64,000 bases of DNA from a virus: positions 1 to 64,000 of the IMG/VR virus record IMGVR_UViG_3300009103_000008, one strand, 5' to 3'. The notes under the pieces are model-generated. The model searched no databases, was not told the DNA's origin, and saw only the letters and a program-made list of their open reading frames with translations. The translations under genes and the position numbers were made by a program. Shown here one piece after another: positions 37,970 through 47,303 of the stretch (its first letter is position 1; each line of letters begins with the position of its first letter).

Positions 37970-38737
37970 TTAGGAGTTTTTAGAGATTTTCTTCCATTCT
38001 GCCCACGAGCGTGGGTCTCGGGTAGGGTCTTTTCCTTCGAATATTATATCGTCTAAAGTGTATTGAAGTTCGGGTTTTATGGTGTTTTCATTAAAACCGA
38101 GATCACTGACTGGTCTTTGGGTCATTGCTTTACCTAGGTCTTCTGTAAACCACAATGCAAGGGTATGTCTTTCAGTTCTTCTTACTTTAAATACACCATG
38201 AGCATGATATATTCCTTGGAAAATTAGACCGTCACCAACTTCCTTTTCGATTTGGTGGCCAAATGGATAGTAATCAGACGGTGGAAAATAGGTTTCACCA
38301 CCTGTGTATTGGTCATTTAAATATAGAATACAAGTCCATTCCCTTGAAGGTTGCTCTTCACCACTCTCAACTCTCTGTTCTATATTAGGGTCTATGTCTT
38401 GTTCTTGATTTGAATAAGTATCTAAATGTGGGTCTTGATATCCACCATTCCACCATCTACATATAGTAGACATTTCAGTGTAAAATGGTTTACCAGTCGC
38501 TTTATAGATTTCACCTATACAAGTATTTTCGACCTTTTGAAATAGCGAACGGACATACTCATTATTAATATGTAATTTTCTGATACCTTGGTAGTCTGTA
38601 TCAGACCCTACGGTTTCTAAATGCCTATGACTGTTGTGCCATCGTATCAGGCTCTGACACTCTTCCTTCGTTAGTATCGGAATCACTTTGTGATTGAACA
38701 CTTTGGAGTTGTCTAGCAATTTCCATTCTTCGCTCAT
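37970..38737 (-). CDS. 2OG-Fe(II) oxygenase, prolyl-4-hydroxylase type, 255 aa
   Basis: The double-stranded beta-helix core shows H-x-D in DPHLDTY (~residue 103), the distal His in YHAHGVFKV (~180) and Arg in RRTERHTLALWF (~190). 'WTCILYLNDQYTGGETYFPP' is typical of P4H-like enzymes. The substrate could be a protein or small molecule. The start region overlaps the deformylase gene by 113 bases; the family's N-terminus ('ILTKEECQSLIRWHNSH') lies inside this overlap. GTG at 38686 is an alternative start. Confidence 0.82.
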   Translation of the reverse strand: MSEEWKLLDNSKVFNHKVIPILTKEECQSLIRWHNSHRHLETVGSDTDYQGIRKLHINNEYVRSLFQKVENTCIGEIYKATGKPFYTEMSTICRWWNGGYQDPHLDTYSNQEQDIDPNIEQRVESGEEQPSREWTCILYLNDQYTGGETYFPPSDYYPFGHQIEKEVGDGLIFQGIYHAHGVFKVRRTERHTLALWFTEDLGKAMTQRPVSDLGFNENTIKPELQYTLDDIIFEGKDPTRDPRSWAEWKKISKNS

Positions 38738-39239
38738 AATCTAATCGTTTTCTTCTCTCTTTTGGTCTGGCTTTTAATGCTCTTTCTATCTTGAATTGAG
38801 ATGCTCTTTGTAAAAATATGATACCATTCAAATGGTCTATTTCATGTTGAACACATCTTGCACCAATGCCGTCTAATTGTAATGTATGTTTCTCTCCATC
38901 AGAATCTATAAAGTCAAACTCAATAACTTTTGCTCGCTTTATCATTAAGTATATATCGGGGAAAGAAAGGCAGCCTTCTTTAAGTAACTCTGTTTCTTGG
39001 GATACTTTTGTAAGTTCGGGATTAAAGAATGCCATAGTCCCTTTATCTGCAGTTCTCATTACAAAACACCTGTATTTCAATCCTAATTGATTTGCAGACA
39101 AACCTAGACCACCAAACCTTCCCATTACCTCAGCAAGGTTCTTTTCTATCTCTTTGGGGTCTTCGGGTGGGTTTTCAAAGTCGAATAAGTCTGTGGGTTC
39201 TCGTAAGACCTTAGAGGCTTCTTCTATCAATTTGTGCAT
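38625..39239 (-). CDS. def: Peptide deformylase
   Basis: All three deformylase motifs are present: GLGLSANQ (44-51), EGCLS (88-92) and QHEIDH (131-136, metal ligands H132, H136 with C90, catalytic E133). It removes formyl groups from nascent proteins. At 204 residues it has a long tail after residue ~165 (basic, then Ser/Gln/Asp-rich), which is the part overlapping the oxygenase gene. Phage deformylases are known from marine T4-like phages. Confidence 0.92.
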   Translation of the reverse strand: MHKLIEEASKVLREPTDLFDFENPPEDPKEIEKNLAEVMGRFGGLGLSANQLGLKYRCFVMRTADKGTMAFFNPELTKVSQETELLKEGCLSFPDIYLMIKRAKVIEFDFIDSDGEKHTLQLDGIGARCVQHEIDHLNGIIFLQRASQFKIERALKARPKERRKRLDYERRMEIARQLQSVQSQSDSDTNEGRVSEPDTMAQQS

Positions 39240-39243
39240 AATT

Positions 39244-40746
39244 CTAAGCTAATAAGTGGAAGTCGGGACTACTTATACCATGTGTATCTTTAACATTGTC
39301 AATTTCTATTCCAAAAAACTTTAATAATTCCCTGAAAAATTTTCTACCCATACTAGCAATCTTCTTTAACCAAGACCATATCTTTTTCATTGCAGCCTTC
39401 AATGCCTTTTCAAAGGCTTTCCATGCCTTTTGTCCCATTTCTTTTGCCCAATCTCCAGCTCTTTTTATAGTATCAAATACACCTTCTTCTAACATGTCTT
39501 CTGTTAGGAACTGTGCAAACCCGTCTATATTATTTAATTCACTTAATATAATACTTGTTGCAGTTGTTGGTGTATATTCATCTTTTAATGCAAGTTGGAA
39601 TGCAGAATAAGCTGCAGAACCACCACCACCTTTCTTAAATGAAACATACGGTTTTAATCTTTCTGCATTTTTTGCTATAACAGGTGAATCAGGATTCTTC
39701 ATTTCATGATATTCAACTTTCCCACTTAAACTAAATTTTGCAAGTCTGTTTGCAGCTGGGTGTTTGTCTCTACCATCAAACTTTGCAGCCCCAGTAGAAG
39801 CTTCATAAAGAACACATCTTGCAAATGTTCCACCTATTTTTTTATCTTTTGCAAATATATCGGTAAGTTCTTGAGATAATTCTCTATTTGCATCGTCTAC
39901 CTTCTTCCAATTTTGAGTGGCTGCATCTCTGTCACCGTCCTTATATCTTGCCTTTAAGGAACTTGCATTCTCTTTAGAGATTAAGTGTTCCATTTTATTA
40001 CCCATATTGGTAACAAGAGATTTTGCCCAAGTCTTATCCTCTTCTCCAGCTAATTCAAGTGCAGCGTTGACTATTGCTATTGCTTCTTTCTTTTCAGGAG
40101 TAGCTGATCTAGAACCACCTTCTTTCTTTAGTGAAATTCTTTCGGAAAAGCTAGAGTTTGCAATATCAGTTTTTGGTGTAGTATTAGATGCACCAGCATT
40201 TTTCCAGTGTTTACCTAATTTTTTAGATAAACCACCCTGACCAGTATGAACTAATTGATTACCACCTACTTTTCCATTAAAACTTTTTGCAACTTTCTTT
40301 GCTATGTCATGGTGTTGAGTTCCAAATTTTTCGTAGGTTTCAATAACTTTAGGGTGTGTATCTGTTTTATTTAAATCATTATATTCTTTAATAATTAATT
40401 CTTCCCATTCTGCCCCACTTGGTGGTGACCCACTTTCTTTAACATGAGTGAAACTTCCTACACTGGTTGTGTCTGCTTTGATATGTAAAATCTTACCATT
40501 CGGCCCTCGTAGATATGCTTCATATTCTGAACCGCGGTCTTCTACTCCAGCTGGGTTTTTAACTGGGTTTACCTTTTCTACTACAGTGCCCTCTTTCCAC
40601 TCTAGACCAAATGCTTGAATTTGTTTTGATAGTCCACCCTTATAATAAAACTTATGCCCAACGACATAATCCAGTTTTAATACTGAACCCTCTAATAATA
40701 AGTTCTCTCTTCTTTCTTTTATAAGTCTGTGGATTGTTTCTGACAT
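39244..40746 (-). CDS. Hypothetical protein with processing sites and amphipathic C-terminus, 500 aa
   Basis: Not recognised. Residues 17-20 give LLE/G and a site near 430 gives LEE/G (DMLEEGVFD), both fitting the prohead-protease rule. The ~70-residue tail released by the second site is a run of basic amphipathic helices 'KAFEKALKAAMKKIWSWLKK', which could attack membranes or bind DNA. The middle is mixed, Lys-rich, with a Gly-rich loop near 370. The ATG lies five bases after GATAAATA, so leaderless late expression is predicted. I infer a head-internal protein. Confidence 0.6.
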   Translation of the reverse strand: MSETIHRLIKERRENLLLEGSVLKLDYVVGHKFYYKGGLSKQIQAFGLEWKEGTVVEKVNPVKNPAGVEDRGSEYEAYLRGPNGKILHIKADTTSVGSFTHVKESGSPPSGAEWEELIIKEYNDLNKTDTHPKVIETYEKFGTQHHDIAKKVAKSFNGKVGGNQLVHTGQGGLSKKLGKHWKNAGASNTTPKTDIANSSFSERISLKKEGGSRSATPEKKEAIAIVNAALELAGEEDKTWAKSLVTNMGNKMEHLISKENASSLKARYKDGDRDAATQNWKKVDDANRELSQELTDIFAKDKKIGGTFARCVLYEASTGAAKFDGRDKHPAANRLAKFSLSGKVEYHEMKNPDSPVIAKNAERLKPYVSFKKGGGGSAAYSAFQLALKDEYTPTTATSIILSELNNIDGFAQFLTEDMLEEGVFDTIKRAGDWAKEMGQKAWKAFEKALKAAMKKIWSWLKKIASMGRKFFRELLKFFGIEIDNVKDTHGISSPDFHLLA

Positions 40747-40751
40747 AATAC

Positions 40752-40758
40752 TATTTAT
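40752..40758 (-). promoter_or_regulatory. Late promoter, leaderless type (ATAAATA-N5-ATG)
   Basis: GATAAATA, GTATT, then the ATG at 40746; the 15 bases are identical to those at 6043. It overlaps the last codons of gp46. Confidence 0.65.
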
Positions 40759-42474
40759 CTAATCTGCGATACGACTAAAGTTTTTATACTTCTCAAACCT
40801 AACAACATTCTCAAATTTATCATATAATATGTCACCTTTGTGAGATATAATGAATGCATTTGTGTTTTCTGTCAAGGTATTTAGCATTTTCATAAATTCA
40901 TCTGTTCCAGCTGCGTCTAATGAACTATCAAACACTTCGTCTAATACTAATAGATTTGTATTCACGGAGTTCTTCATTCTTGCAACTGCTCTCCATGTGA
41001 AGAGTAATGCAAGGTCAATTCTCATTTTCTCACCTTGAGAGAAGTTTTCATATTTAAATACATCTCTAAATCTAGATTTGATTGTCTCGTCAAACGATTC
41101 GTCCAGTTCGAACCCAACATAGAATTCTAATTGTGCAAGATACTTATTAATAAGTTTATTCATAATAGGAACATACTGTTTAATAATCTTTTCCTTAACA
41201 CCTTGGTCTCTTAATAAGAGAGTTGCAATTTCTAGATAATGACCATGGTCGGATAAGTGTTCCTTCTTCTTTAACAGTGTAGATAAATCGTCTTCGGCCT
41301 TATTAACTTGTTCGTGTGCGTCAGTATTACCTTCTTGTTCTTCTTCAAGGTCTTTGATTTCACCTTGTAGTTTATTGATATACTTTTGATTCGATACAAT
41401 TTCAGTTTGTTTTAATCCAATTTCTTTTTGGATTCCTTCGATTGTGTCTTGGATTTTTCTGATTCTTTCGAGCTCGTCATGAAGTCCTCTAATTTGAGAG
41501 TCAATAGTTGCGACCGCTTCCTTGATCTCCTTTGCCTTAGCAGTTTTTTCCTCAATGTGTTTCTTCTTGTGTTTTTCATCTAATCCTTGTTTGCATGTGG
41601 GACAGTTGTCGTTGTTCTCATAGAATTCAATATCTTTAATTGCTTTATTTCGAGCTGTCTCCAGTTGTTTCTCCAACTCAACCGTTTGTTTGAGTCGATT
41701 TTCCGTATCATCTTTATCCTTGATAAGTCGTGTTTGCGCCACCACATCTTTCGTCTTTTCATCAACCTCTCCTAATAAGTTGTCAATGTTAGTTTGAGTT
41801 TGATTAATAGTGCCTTCAAATTTAGAAATCTTTTCATCTCTATTCTCACGAAGTGCATTGATTTGTGAATTAAGACCATTAATCCTTTCTTCAAGAATTG
41901 CAATCTCATGTTGATTTTCCTTAATGTCTAATGCATGATTAGATTTTCGTTTTCTCAACAATAGCATCATAGTTGTAAAAATAGTTATATCCAAAAGGTC
42001 TTCCACTAACTTTCTTCTATCCTTTGCTTTTAATTGCATGAATGGAGTGAAGTTTGCTGACCCTAGAATTGCCACCTGTGTGAATGAACGATAGCTCATT
42101 TTGAGTATATTATTCTCTAGGTGGTCTTGGTAATCCCTGACACTTGCATCTTGATTAATCAAAATGTCATTACACCAAATTTCAAATTTATTTGGTTTTG
42201 CGCCACGGACTAATTTATAGTCCTTCTTACCAATAGTAAAGTCCAACTCTACGAGCAGTTCTTTTTGATTGATTGAATTGATTAGAAGGTCTTTCTTAAG
42301 ATTTCGAAACCCACGGCCATACAATGCATAACATAATGCATCTAATAATGTTGATTTACCAGCACCGTTTTCACCCAAGATTAGGGTTGTTTGATGAGAG
42401 TCAAGTAGTATCTTTGTAAACTTGTTTCCCGATGATAGTAAATTCTTATATCTTACTTCCTTGAATTTTATCAT
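40759..42474 (-). CDS. 46: Recombination nuclease subunit gp46 (Rad50/SbcC-like)
   Basis: A 571-residue SMC-like ATPase: Walker A LGENGAGKS (33-41), a coiled coil with zinc hook NCPTCKQG near 290, signature FSQGEKMRIDLALLF and Walker B LLVLDEVFD near the C-terminus. With gp47 it resects DNA ends for recombination-dependent replication. It overlaps gp47 by 4 bases. Size is close to T4 gp46 (560 aa). Confidence 0.95.
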   Translation of the reverse strand: MIKFKEVRYKNLLSSGNKFTKILLDSHQTTLILGENGAGKSTLLDALCYALYGRGFRNLKKDLLINSINQKELLVELDFTIGKKDYKLVRGAKPNKFEIWCNDILINQDASVRDYQDHLENNILKMSYRSFTQVAILGSANFTPFMQLKAKDRRKLVEDLLDITIFTTMMLLLRKRKSNHALDIKENQHEIAILEERINGLNSQINALRENRDEKISKFEGTINQTQTNIDNLLGEVDEKTKDVVAQTRLIKDKDDTENRLKQTVELEKQLETARNKAIKDIEFYENNDNCPTCKQGLDEKHKKKHIEEKTAKAKEIKEAVATIDSQIRGLHDELERIRKIQDTIEGIQKEIGLKQTEIVSNQKYINKLQGEIKDLEEEQEGNTDAHEQVNKAEDDLSTLLKKKEHLSDHGHYLEIATLLLRDQGVKEKIIKQYVPIMNKLINKYLAQLEFYVGFELDESFDETIKSRFRDVFKYENFSQGEKMRIDLALLFTWRAVARMKNSVNTNLLVLDEVFDSSLDAAGTDEFMKMLNTLTENTNAFIISHKGDILYDKFENVVRFEKYKNFSRIAD

Positions 42475-43538
42475 AGATAAGTGTGTTCGTCTAATGCTTC
42501 ATTATACAACGAAGTCATTAAATCGGTAAGTGGCTTTTTCTTACCTTGTATCTCCATACCCTCAACATACTTGTTTAATATCGTTAATGTATCTTCTACA
42601 TTTTCAACATCACTATCGTCCATTAAGTCCATATGTTTATGGTCATCTACTACTTGTAAATGTAATGGAGCTGCAGTATGTATCTTGTCTAGAAATGAAT
42701 CGAACCAATATGGATTATCCTTATTAACAACAATTACTTTTGTAAATTTCCCAGTGACATTACTATAGTCTTTATTACTAATGGTTTCAAAATTTTCCTT
42801 TGTATCGTCATAGAAAACTTTTTCAAAAATTCTAATCGGGTTGTGAACTGGTAACATTTCTTGTGTATCAGTATCATAGATATGGAAGTATTTTGTATCC
42901 CCATAATCCGACCAAGTGAATTCCATTTGGGAACCGAGATAAACTATATTTGCAAACGCAGATTTTTGGTGGAAGTGACCACTATAACATACATCAAATC
43001 TTTTTACATATGAATGGTCAAGGCCATGTTGACATGTCATATTAGGCATCATTAATGCACCTTCAAATTCAAAGTGTCCCATACAAATAGGTGCATTTGC
43101 AGACATAAGAAACTCAACTGAGTCTGCATAGTTATCACTATTAATCCATGGACTCAATGCAATATTTGCCCCGTCATATTCCTTTACTATAGGTTCAGTA
43201 ATAATATTAATATTATCATGCTCGAATAATAATAATTCAGGTGCATTTACATCGTTAGTGTTCTTATAATAGGTGTCGTGATTACCAATAACTAAATCCA
43301 TTGTCATGTTATTATCTAACATAGGCTGGATAAAGTGTTCTCGATTTGCTTTTAAAGAAGAGAAATTGATATATTTCCTACGGTCAAAGTAATCACCCAA
43401 ATGTAGAATATGGGTTATGCCATGCTCTATTAGATAGGGGAAAAATACTTCCGTATAAAATCGTCCTTGATAATCTGCCATTGCCTGCATATCACCACGG
43501 ACACCTGCGTGTGTGTCGTTAAGAATTGCTATCTTCAT
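42471..43538 (-). CDS. 47: Recombination nuclease subunit gp47 (Mre11/SbcD-like)
   Basis: A 355-residue metallophosphoesterase: NDTHAG (7-12), HLGDYFDRR, VIGNHDTYY, MGHFEFEG and SGHFHQKS give the five metal-binding motifs. It forms the nuclease complex with gp46. It overlaps the gp55 stop as ATGA. T4 gp47 is 339 aa. Confidence 0.95.
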   Translation of the reverse strand: MKIAILNDTHAGVRGDMQAMADYQGRFYTEVFFPYLIEHGITHILHLGDYFDRRKYINFSSLKANREHFIQPMLDNNMTMDLVIGNHDTYYKNTNDVNAPELLLFEHDNINIITEPIVKEYDGANIALSPWINSDNYADSVEFLMSANAPICMGHFEFEGALMMPNMTCQHGLDHSYVKRFDVCYSGHFHQKSAFANIVYLGSQMEFTWSDYGDTKYFHIYDTDTQEMLPVHNPIRIFEKVFYDDTKENFETISNKDYSNVTGKFTKVIVVNKDNPYWFDSFLDKIHTAAPLHLQVVDDHKHMDLMDDSDVENVEDTLTILNKYVEGMEIQGKKKPLTDLMTSLYNEALDEHTYL

Positions 43539-44095
43539 TCAGAAAATTTTTCTAGGTTTGTTTCTTTTTTTACTTTTTTTGTTCGTTTTGATTTTCGAGG
43601 TTCATAGACAACACGATTCATGTTCTCTTGCATCCACTCAACATTGGTGTTTGTAAGAGTCGGGTCGTGTTCACCGTCTATAGTTGTGTATGAGTCCATT
43701 GTAATATTTGATTCTTCGATTTGTTTTTGTTTGATAAAAACTTGTTTCTTCTCCTTTTGTATCCTTCGAAGAAATGCATAATAACAAATTTGGGTTACAT
43801 ATGCAAACGCATTGTTTGACTTTTCGGTATTGAAGTTGCCTATGTATTGGATACAATTCTCTATTGCATCACATATCATTTCATCACGGTATGTGTAATT
43901 AATGAAGTTAGGACGAGTGGATAATCGGGTTGCAATCTTATAGATACACTCCCCAATGTATTCAGTCATTCTAGGCGGTTCCTTACCTTTTGATTCTGCG
44001 AGTTTACATGCTTTGTTATACTCGGAGACTGCTAATGTGAACTCTTTGTTGTTAACATAGTGTTCTGCTTTTTTACGGTCTTTTTTAGTAGTCAT
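43535..44095 (-). CDS. 55: Late sigma factor gp55
   Basis: A sigma70-region-2-like protein of 186 residues: 'MTEYIGECIYKIATRLSTRP', 'RDEMICDAIENCIQYIGNFN' and FAYVTQICYYAFLRRIQKEKKQ is the core used to melt TATAAATA promoters. The C-terminus NLEKFSE resembles the hydrophobic-acidic clamp-binding tail through which gp55 contacts gp45. The promoter TTGCTA-17-TATAAT ends six bases before the ATG. Confidence 0.92.
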   Translation of the reverse strand: MTTKKDRKKAEHYVNNKEFTLAVSEYNKACKLAESKGKEPPRMTEYIGECIYKIATRLSTRPNFINYTYRDEMICDAIENCIQYIGNFNTEKSNNAFAYVTQICYYAFLRRIQKEKKQVFIKQKQIEESNITMDSYTTIDGEHDPTLTNTNVEWMQENMNRVVYEPRKSKRTKKVKKETNLEKFSE

Positions 44096-44101
44096 GGTAA
44101 T

Positions 44102-44130
44102 ATTATACTAGAAGTACCCCTATTTAGCAA
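44102..44130 (-). promoter_or_regulatory. Sigma70-type promoter of gp55, leaderless (TTGCTA-17-TATAAT-N6-ATG)
   Basis: TTGCTA at 44130-44125, TATAAT at 44107-44102, ATTACC, then the ATG at 44095. The rest of the 189-base gap (44131-44284) is AT-rich with no gene that I can see. Confidence 0.7.
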
Positions 44131-44284
44131 GAGGCTTTCTAATATTTATTTTTTTATATTTTTTAGCAAAACCCTCTTGCGTTTTGAGAATTTTGTGGTA
44201 AAATGATATTGTATCCAAGGGATACTATAATATATAACATATATCTCTTTAGGTATACTTCCTTTGTATATATTTATTGCGTCT

Positions 44285-44398
44285 TTAGAAGTATATTACA
44301 CCGATCATATATCCGCAGAAAAAGAAAGCTGCAGCCCAAACGGGTTCTTGCTTTGCAAATTCCCAAACATTTAACCAATATTCGATAAAAAATTTCAT
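44285..44398 (-). CDS. Very small membrane protein, 37 aa
   Basis: The start at 44398 (MKFFIEYWLNVWEFAKQEPV) follows AGGAG by five bases; the longer frame is therefore unlikely. The C-terminal half is a membrane helix AAAFFFCGYMIGVIYF. Function unknown. Confidence 0.55.
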   Translation of the reverse strand: MKFFIEYWLNVWEFAKQEPVWAAAFFFCGYMIGVIYF

Positions 44399-44436
44399 GA
44401 CATCTCCTGTCTGTGGAGTTGCCATAATCACTCTGG

Positions 44437-44616
44437 CTACATTGGATAGTTGGCGTTGACCGTAATCCAAATTAAGCCAAATGGTAATAGTATTGGAAGA
44501 GACAGTAGTATGACAAATTCTACGACTTCACAAGTTCTCTGATATGCATCAGTCCTTCTTAGGTTTTCGAGATGTTTCCCTATGCTCTTCGCAAATTGTA
44601 AAACTGCTGTGGTCAT
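44437..44616 (-). CDS. Small membrane protein, 59 aa
   Basis: The start at 44616 (MTTAVLQFAKSIGKHLENL) follows AAGGA. One membrane helix 'VVEFVILLSLPILLPFGLIW' near the C-terminus. It is paired with the 37-residue membrane gene downstream. Holin-like by size, but only one helix is seen. Confidence 0.5.
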   Translation of the reverse strand: MTTAVLQFAKSIGKHLENLRRTDAYQRTCEVVEFVILLSLPILLPFGLIWITVNANYPM

Positions 44617-44690
44617 GGGTTCCTTAATATTAAACATTCATAGGTGTTATACCGTTATATAACACTGATTTATTTATATAAGAAATAATC

Positions 44691-45215
44691 CTAGTGGATT
44701 TTTTTCTTGTCGGTAGGTTGTACCATGTGTTCAAAGTCTGCCATCTGTTCATCAAACTCATCCCACTCTTCTTCTTCAATTCTCTCTAACATTCTTTGTT
44801 CCCTTGGAGTAATAGGCCCGCCTGTTTGTTCCATTAGGTCTTGGATAATTCTATCCATATATGCTCTGTGTAATTCCTTTCTATCTTTTGTTAAAGGGAT
44901 TGTTCCATTTTCAACCATGTCGAACCATCTAGAAGAAGCTTCATCATAAAAAGGAACGAACTGTTGATTCAATAAATTTCTGTGTGCAACCATATCATGA
45001 GGTATGATTACGGTTGGGTCAGAAGACATTGGTGAATAGGGATAGAAAGTTGCAAGTGTTTGTTGCTGAGCTGTAATAAGTTCTAGTTTACATATCATAG
45101 GTAAAGTAACTGCAATACCGTTTTGATTTTCTTTAGTCATGCCTACAATCTCTTGACCAGTCTTAAGTTTTAAGACTTCGTATTTGGTAGGAGAGACTAA
45201 GTCGTTAGGGTTCAT
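44691..45215 (-). CDS. Conserved phage protein, LSm-like N-terminus, 174 aa
   Basis: The first ~60 residues, 'YEVLKLKTGQEIVGMTKENQ' then GIAVTLPMICKLE, look like a small five-strand barrel of LSm type. The rest is helical and ends acidic then basic. I recall the type from marine T4-like genomes, next to uvsW, without function. It overlaps the UvsW stop by 11 bases. Confidence 0.6.
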   Translation of the reverse strand: MNPNDLVSPTKYEVLKLKTGQEIVGMTKENQNGIAVTLPMICKLELITAQQQTLATFYPYSPMSSDPTVIIPHDMVAHRNLLNQQFVPFYDEASSRWFDMVENGTIPLTKDRKELHRAYMDRIIQDLMEQTGGPITPREQRMLERIEEEEWDEFDEQMADFEHMVQPTDKKKIH

Positions 45216-46620
45216 TTAAATCAAATTGTTTAATTTCGTAAGAAAAATTTTCCTCGTTGTATATATTTATACGATCTTTAAGGTGACTAAGGGTATAATT
45301 CTTATATTGAAGGTCGTCTGCGATATCAAATAACCTCATGTTTTCCTTACCTTCCACTTTACGAAGGCCTCTACCAATCGATTGTAGATTCCGTATTCTA
45401 GATTTAGAAGGACTTGCAAAAACAATATTATCGATTCTTTTTATATTAACTCCAGTTGAGAAAGTTCCATATGAAGCTAGTATAACACTCTCTTTAGCTT
45501 TCTCTACTAATTCTCTAACCTGTTCTCTATCTTCTGTATCTGTTCCACCATAGACATAATGTAATTTCTCTCCTAGTCTTTTAAACATTTTCTTATGAAG
45601 TAAGACACCGTGCTTCTCAACGAACTGAAATAAGACTAAGGTGTTTCCTTTTAGACTATAAACAAGATTACATATGAATTCATTTCTTGCTTCACTACCT
45701 ACAAGGTAATCCATCTCATCTTGGTAAGACATTTTCTTTTGTTTAGTATGACGAAGTATGACACAATCGATATCAATTTTAGCAATAGTCCCATCGTCCA
45801 TTAACTCTTTCGAAGAAACTACTTTCTTGACTGGGCCGAACATTCCTTCCAGCTGAAGTCTATGACATTCTGAACCGTCAAGTGTTCCTGTAGTTCCAAT
45901 ACGAATTGCAGTCTTACTCATTTTTTCAAGTATACCTTTTAGTGTTTGTGCTTTGAATAAATGAGCTTCGTCTCCAACAACAACATCAAATGATTGCATT
46001 ACATTCTTGGGTGCTTTACTAAATGACTGCCATGTAGTAACTGTTATTTCTGAATCGAATACTTCCTTTCCACTATAGATTTTACATATGGGTTTATCGT
46101 ATCCATAGTCTGCAAAGTCTTTAGCCATTTGCTCAACCAAAGCAGTTGTAGGAACAATGATAACCGTTTTCTTATTGTAATATCTTGCAAGTAAATAAAT
46201 GATTAAAGACTTACCACTTGCAGTAGGTGAAAGTAAGAGTTGCCTACCATACTGAACAGCTGTTCTGAATGCGTCTAATTGATAGTCTCTTGGTGCGAAG
46301 GGTAAGTTTAATTCTTTAATAAAGTTTTCATCAGGTTCTCTTTCCTTGTCGCCAATGATATCACTTATACCATTTATTTCGTATCCTCTTTCTCTGCAGA
46401 ACTCATCTACATAAGGGAGCAATCCAATATAAATTTTATTTGTTTTGATTGAGAAGAGCCTGACCTTACCGTCCCAGTATCTATTTCTTACCGAGGGCAT
46501 GAACTTTGCATTAGGAACAGTGAACGAGAAAAAATCGAAGAGGTCTCTTTTTAACCCATCGTCACATTGAACTTGCATGAAGACTTCGTCTGTCTTCTTG
46601 AGAGTTATTTCAGAGGCCAT
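45205..46620 (-). CDS. uvsW: Recombination helicase UvsW
   Basis: A superfamily 2 helicase of 471 residues beginning MASEITLKKTDEVFMQVQCD, chosen to match the known UvsW N-terminal domain ('DFFSFTVPNAKFMPSVRNRY' then WDGKVRL). Motif I SPTASGKS, motif II GDEAH, motif III GTTGTL and motif VI QSIGRGLRK are all present. It branch-migrates recombination intermediates and removes R-loops. It overlaps the oxygenase upstream by 16 bases. Confidence 0.93.
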   Translation of the reverse strand: MASEITLKKTDEVFMQVQCDDGLKRDLFDFFSFTVPNAKFMPSVRNRYWDGKVRLFSIKTNKIYIGLLPYVDEFCRERGYEINGISDIIGDKEREPDENFIKELNLPFAPRDYQLDAFRTAVQYGRQLLLSPTASGKSLIIYLLARYYNKKTVIIVPTTALVEQMAKDFADYGYDKPICKIYSGKEVFDSEITVTTWQSFSKAPKNVMQSFDVVVGDEAHLFKAQTLKGILEKMSKTAIRIGTTGTLDGSECHRLQLEGMFGPVKKVVSSKELMDDGTIAKIDIDCVILRHTKQKKMSYQDEMDYLVGSEARNEFICNLVYSLKGNTLVLFQFVEKHGVLLHKKMFKRLGEKLHYVYGGTDTEDREQVRELVEKAKESVILASYGTFSTGVNIKRIDNIVFASPSKSRIRNLQSIGRGLRKVEGKENMRLFDIADDLQYKNYTLSHLKDRINIYNEENFSYEIKQFDLNEP

Positions 46621-47303
46621 CCAGTATTCCAAACAACTAAAGATTTTCTTGTTCCGTGTGTGACTGGAGTCACTTGGTGGTGTAACCATGAAGGAAATAC
46701 TACCATTGAACCTAAAGTTTTTCCACTAAAGGGAGTAGTATGAATTAACTCATCGGGTCTTATTGCCGAATCCCTTGTTTTTAAACTATCAAAAACACGC
46801 ATAGATTCTAACCATTGAAAATATCCACCCTCATATTCTTCGGGATTTGATAATTGAACTGAACAAGATATCTTTCTAGTTCTACCATCTTTGTAAGTGT
46901 CGGCACCTGCGTCTGTATGCCAAGTATAGAAGTCTCCAGTTGGTCTATCAGGTTGAGCTTCGTATATAGTATACTGCCATGCCTCCATACCATCTACTTC
47001 GTAATTCCAACCCGCCACTTGATTTGCATGAACCATTCCGTCAAATATTTTTTGTTTTAACACTTGGTCAAAATCACCTAGTTCGGCACCGTGTTCTAAC
47101 CACTTATTAGTAGACTGTCTTATTGAATAATCTTGACTACCACTCTTACCTTCTGTTCGGTGCTGTATTCCGTCTTTGTCTTTTCCACCAAAACCCAACC
47201 TTCCCTCTTGGACGGGAAGCTTAAAAGCATATCCATGGATATAATCTACTTCTTCTTGAGTTAGAAACCCCTCAAGAATAACTACATATTGTTTATATAA
47301 CAT
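46605..47303 (-). CDS. 2OG-Fe(II) oxygenase, PKHD type, 232 aa
   Basis: H-x-D is in FYTWHTDAGAD (~129-131), the distal His in SWLHHQVTPV (~212) and the cosubstrate Arg in HGTRKSLVVW (~222). 'RKISCSVQLSNPEEYEGGYF' is typical for PKHD hydroxylases. It lies between UvsY and UvsW, coupled to both. Substrate unknown. Confidence 0.85.
   Translation of the reverse strand: MLYKQYVVILEGFLTQEEVDYIHGYAFKLPVQEGRLGFGGKDKDGIQHRTEGKSGSQDYSIRQSTNKWLEHGAELGDFDQVLKQKIFDGMVHANQVAGWNYEVDGMEAWQYTIYEAQPDRPTGDFYTWHTDAGADTYKDGRTRKISCSVQLSNPEEYEGGYFQWLESMRVFDSLKTRDSAIRPDELIHTTPFSGKTLGSMVVFPSWLHHQVTPVTHGTRKSLVVWNTGWPLK

Noticed and set aside
44175-44205. Plus-strand promoter-like TTGCGT-16-TAAAAT in the gap upstream of gp55
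   Set aside because: No plus-strand gene follows and the boxes are weak; the region is simply AT-rich.
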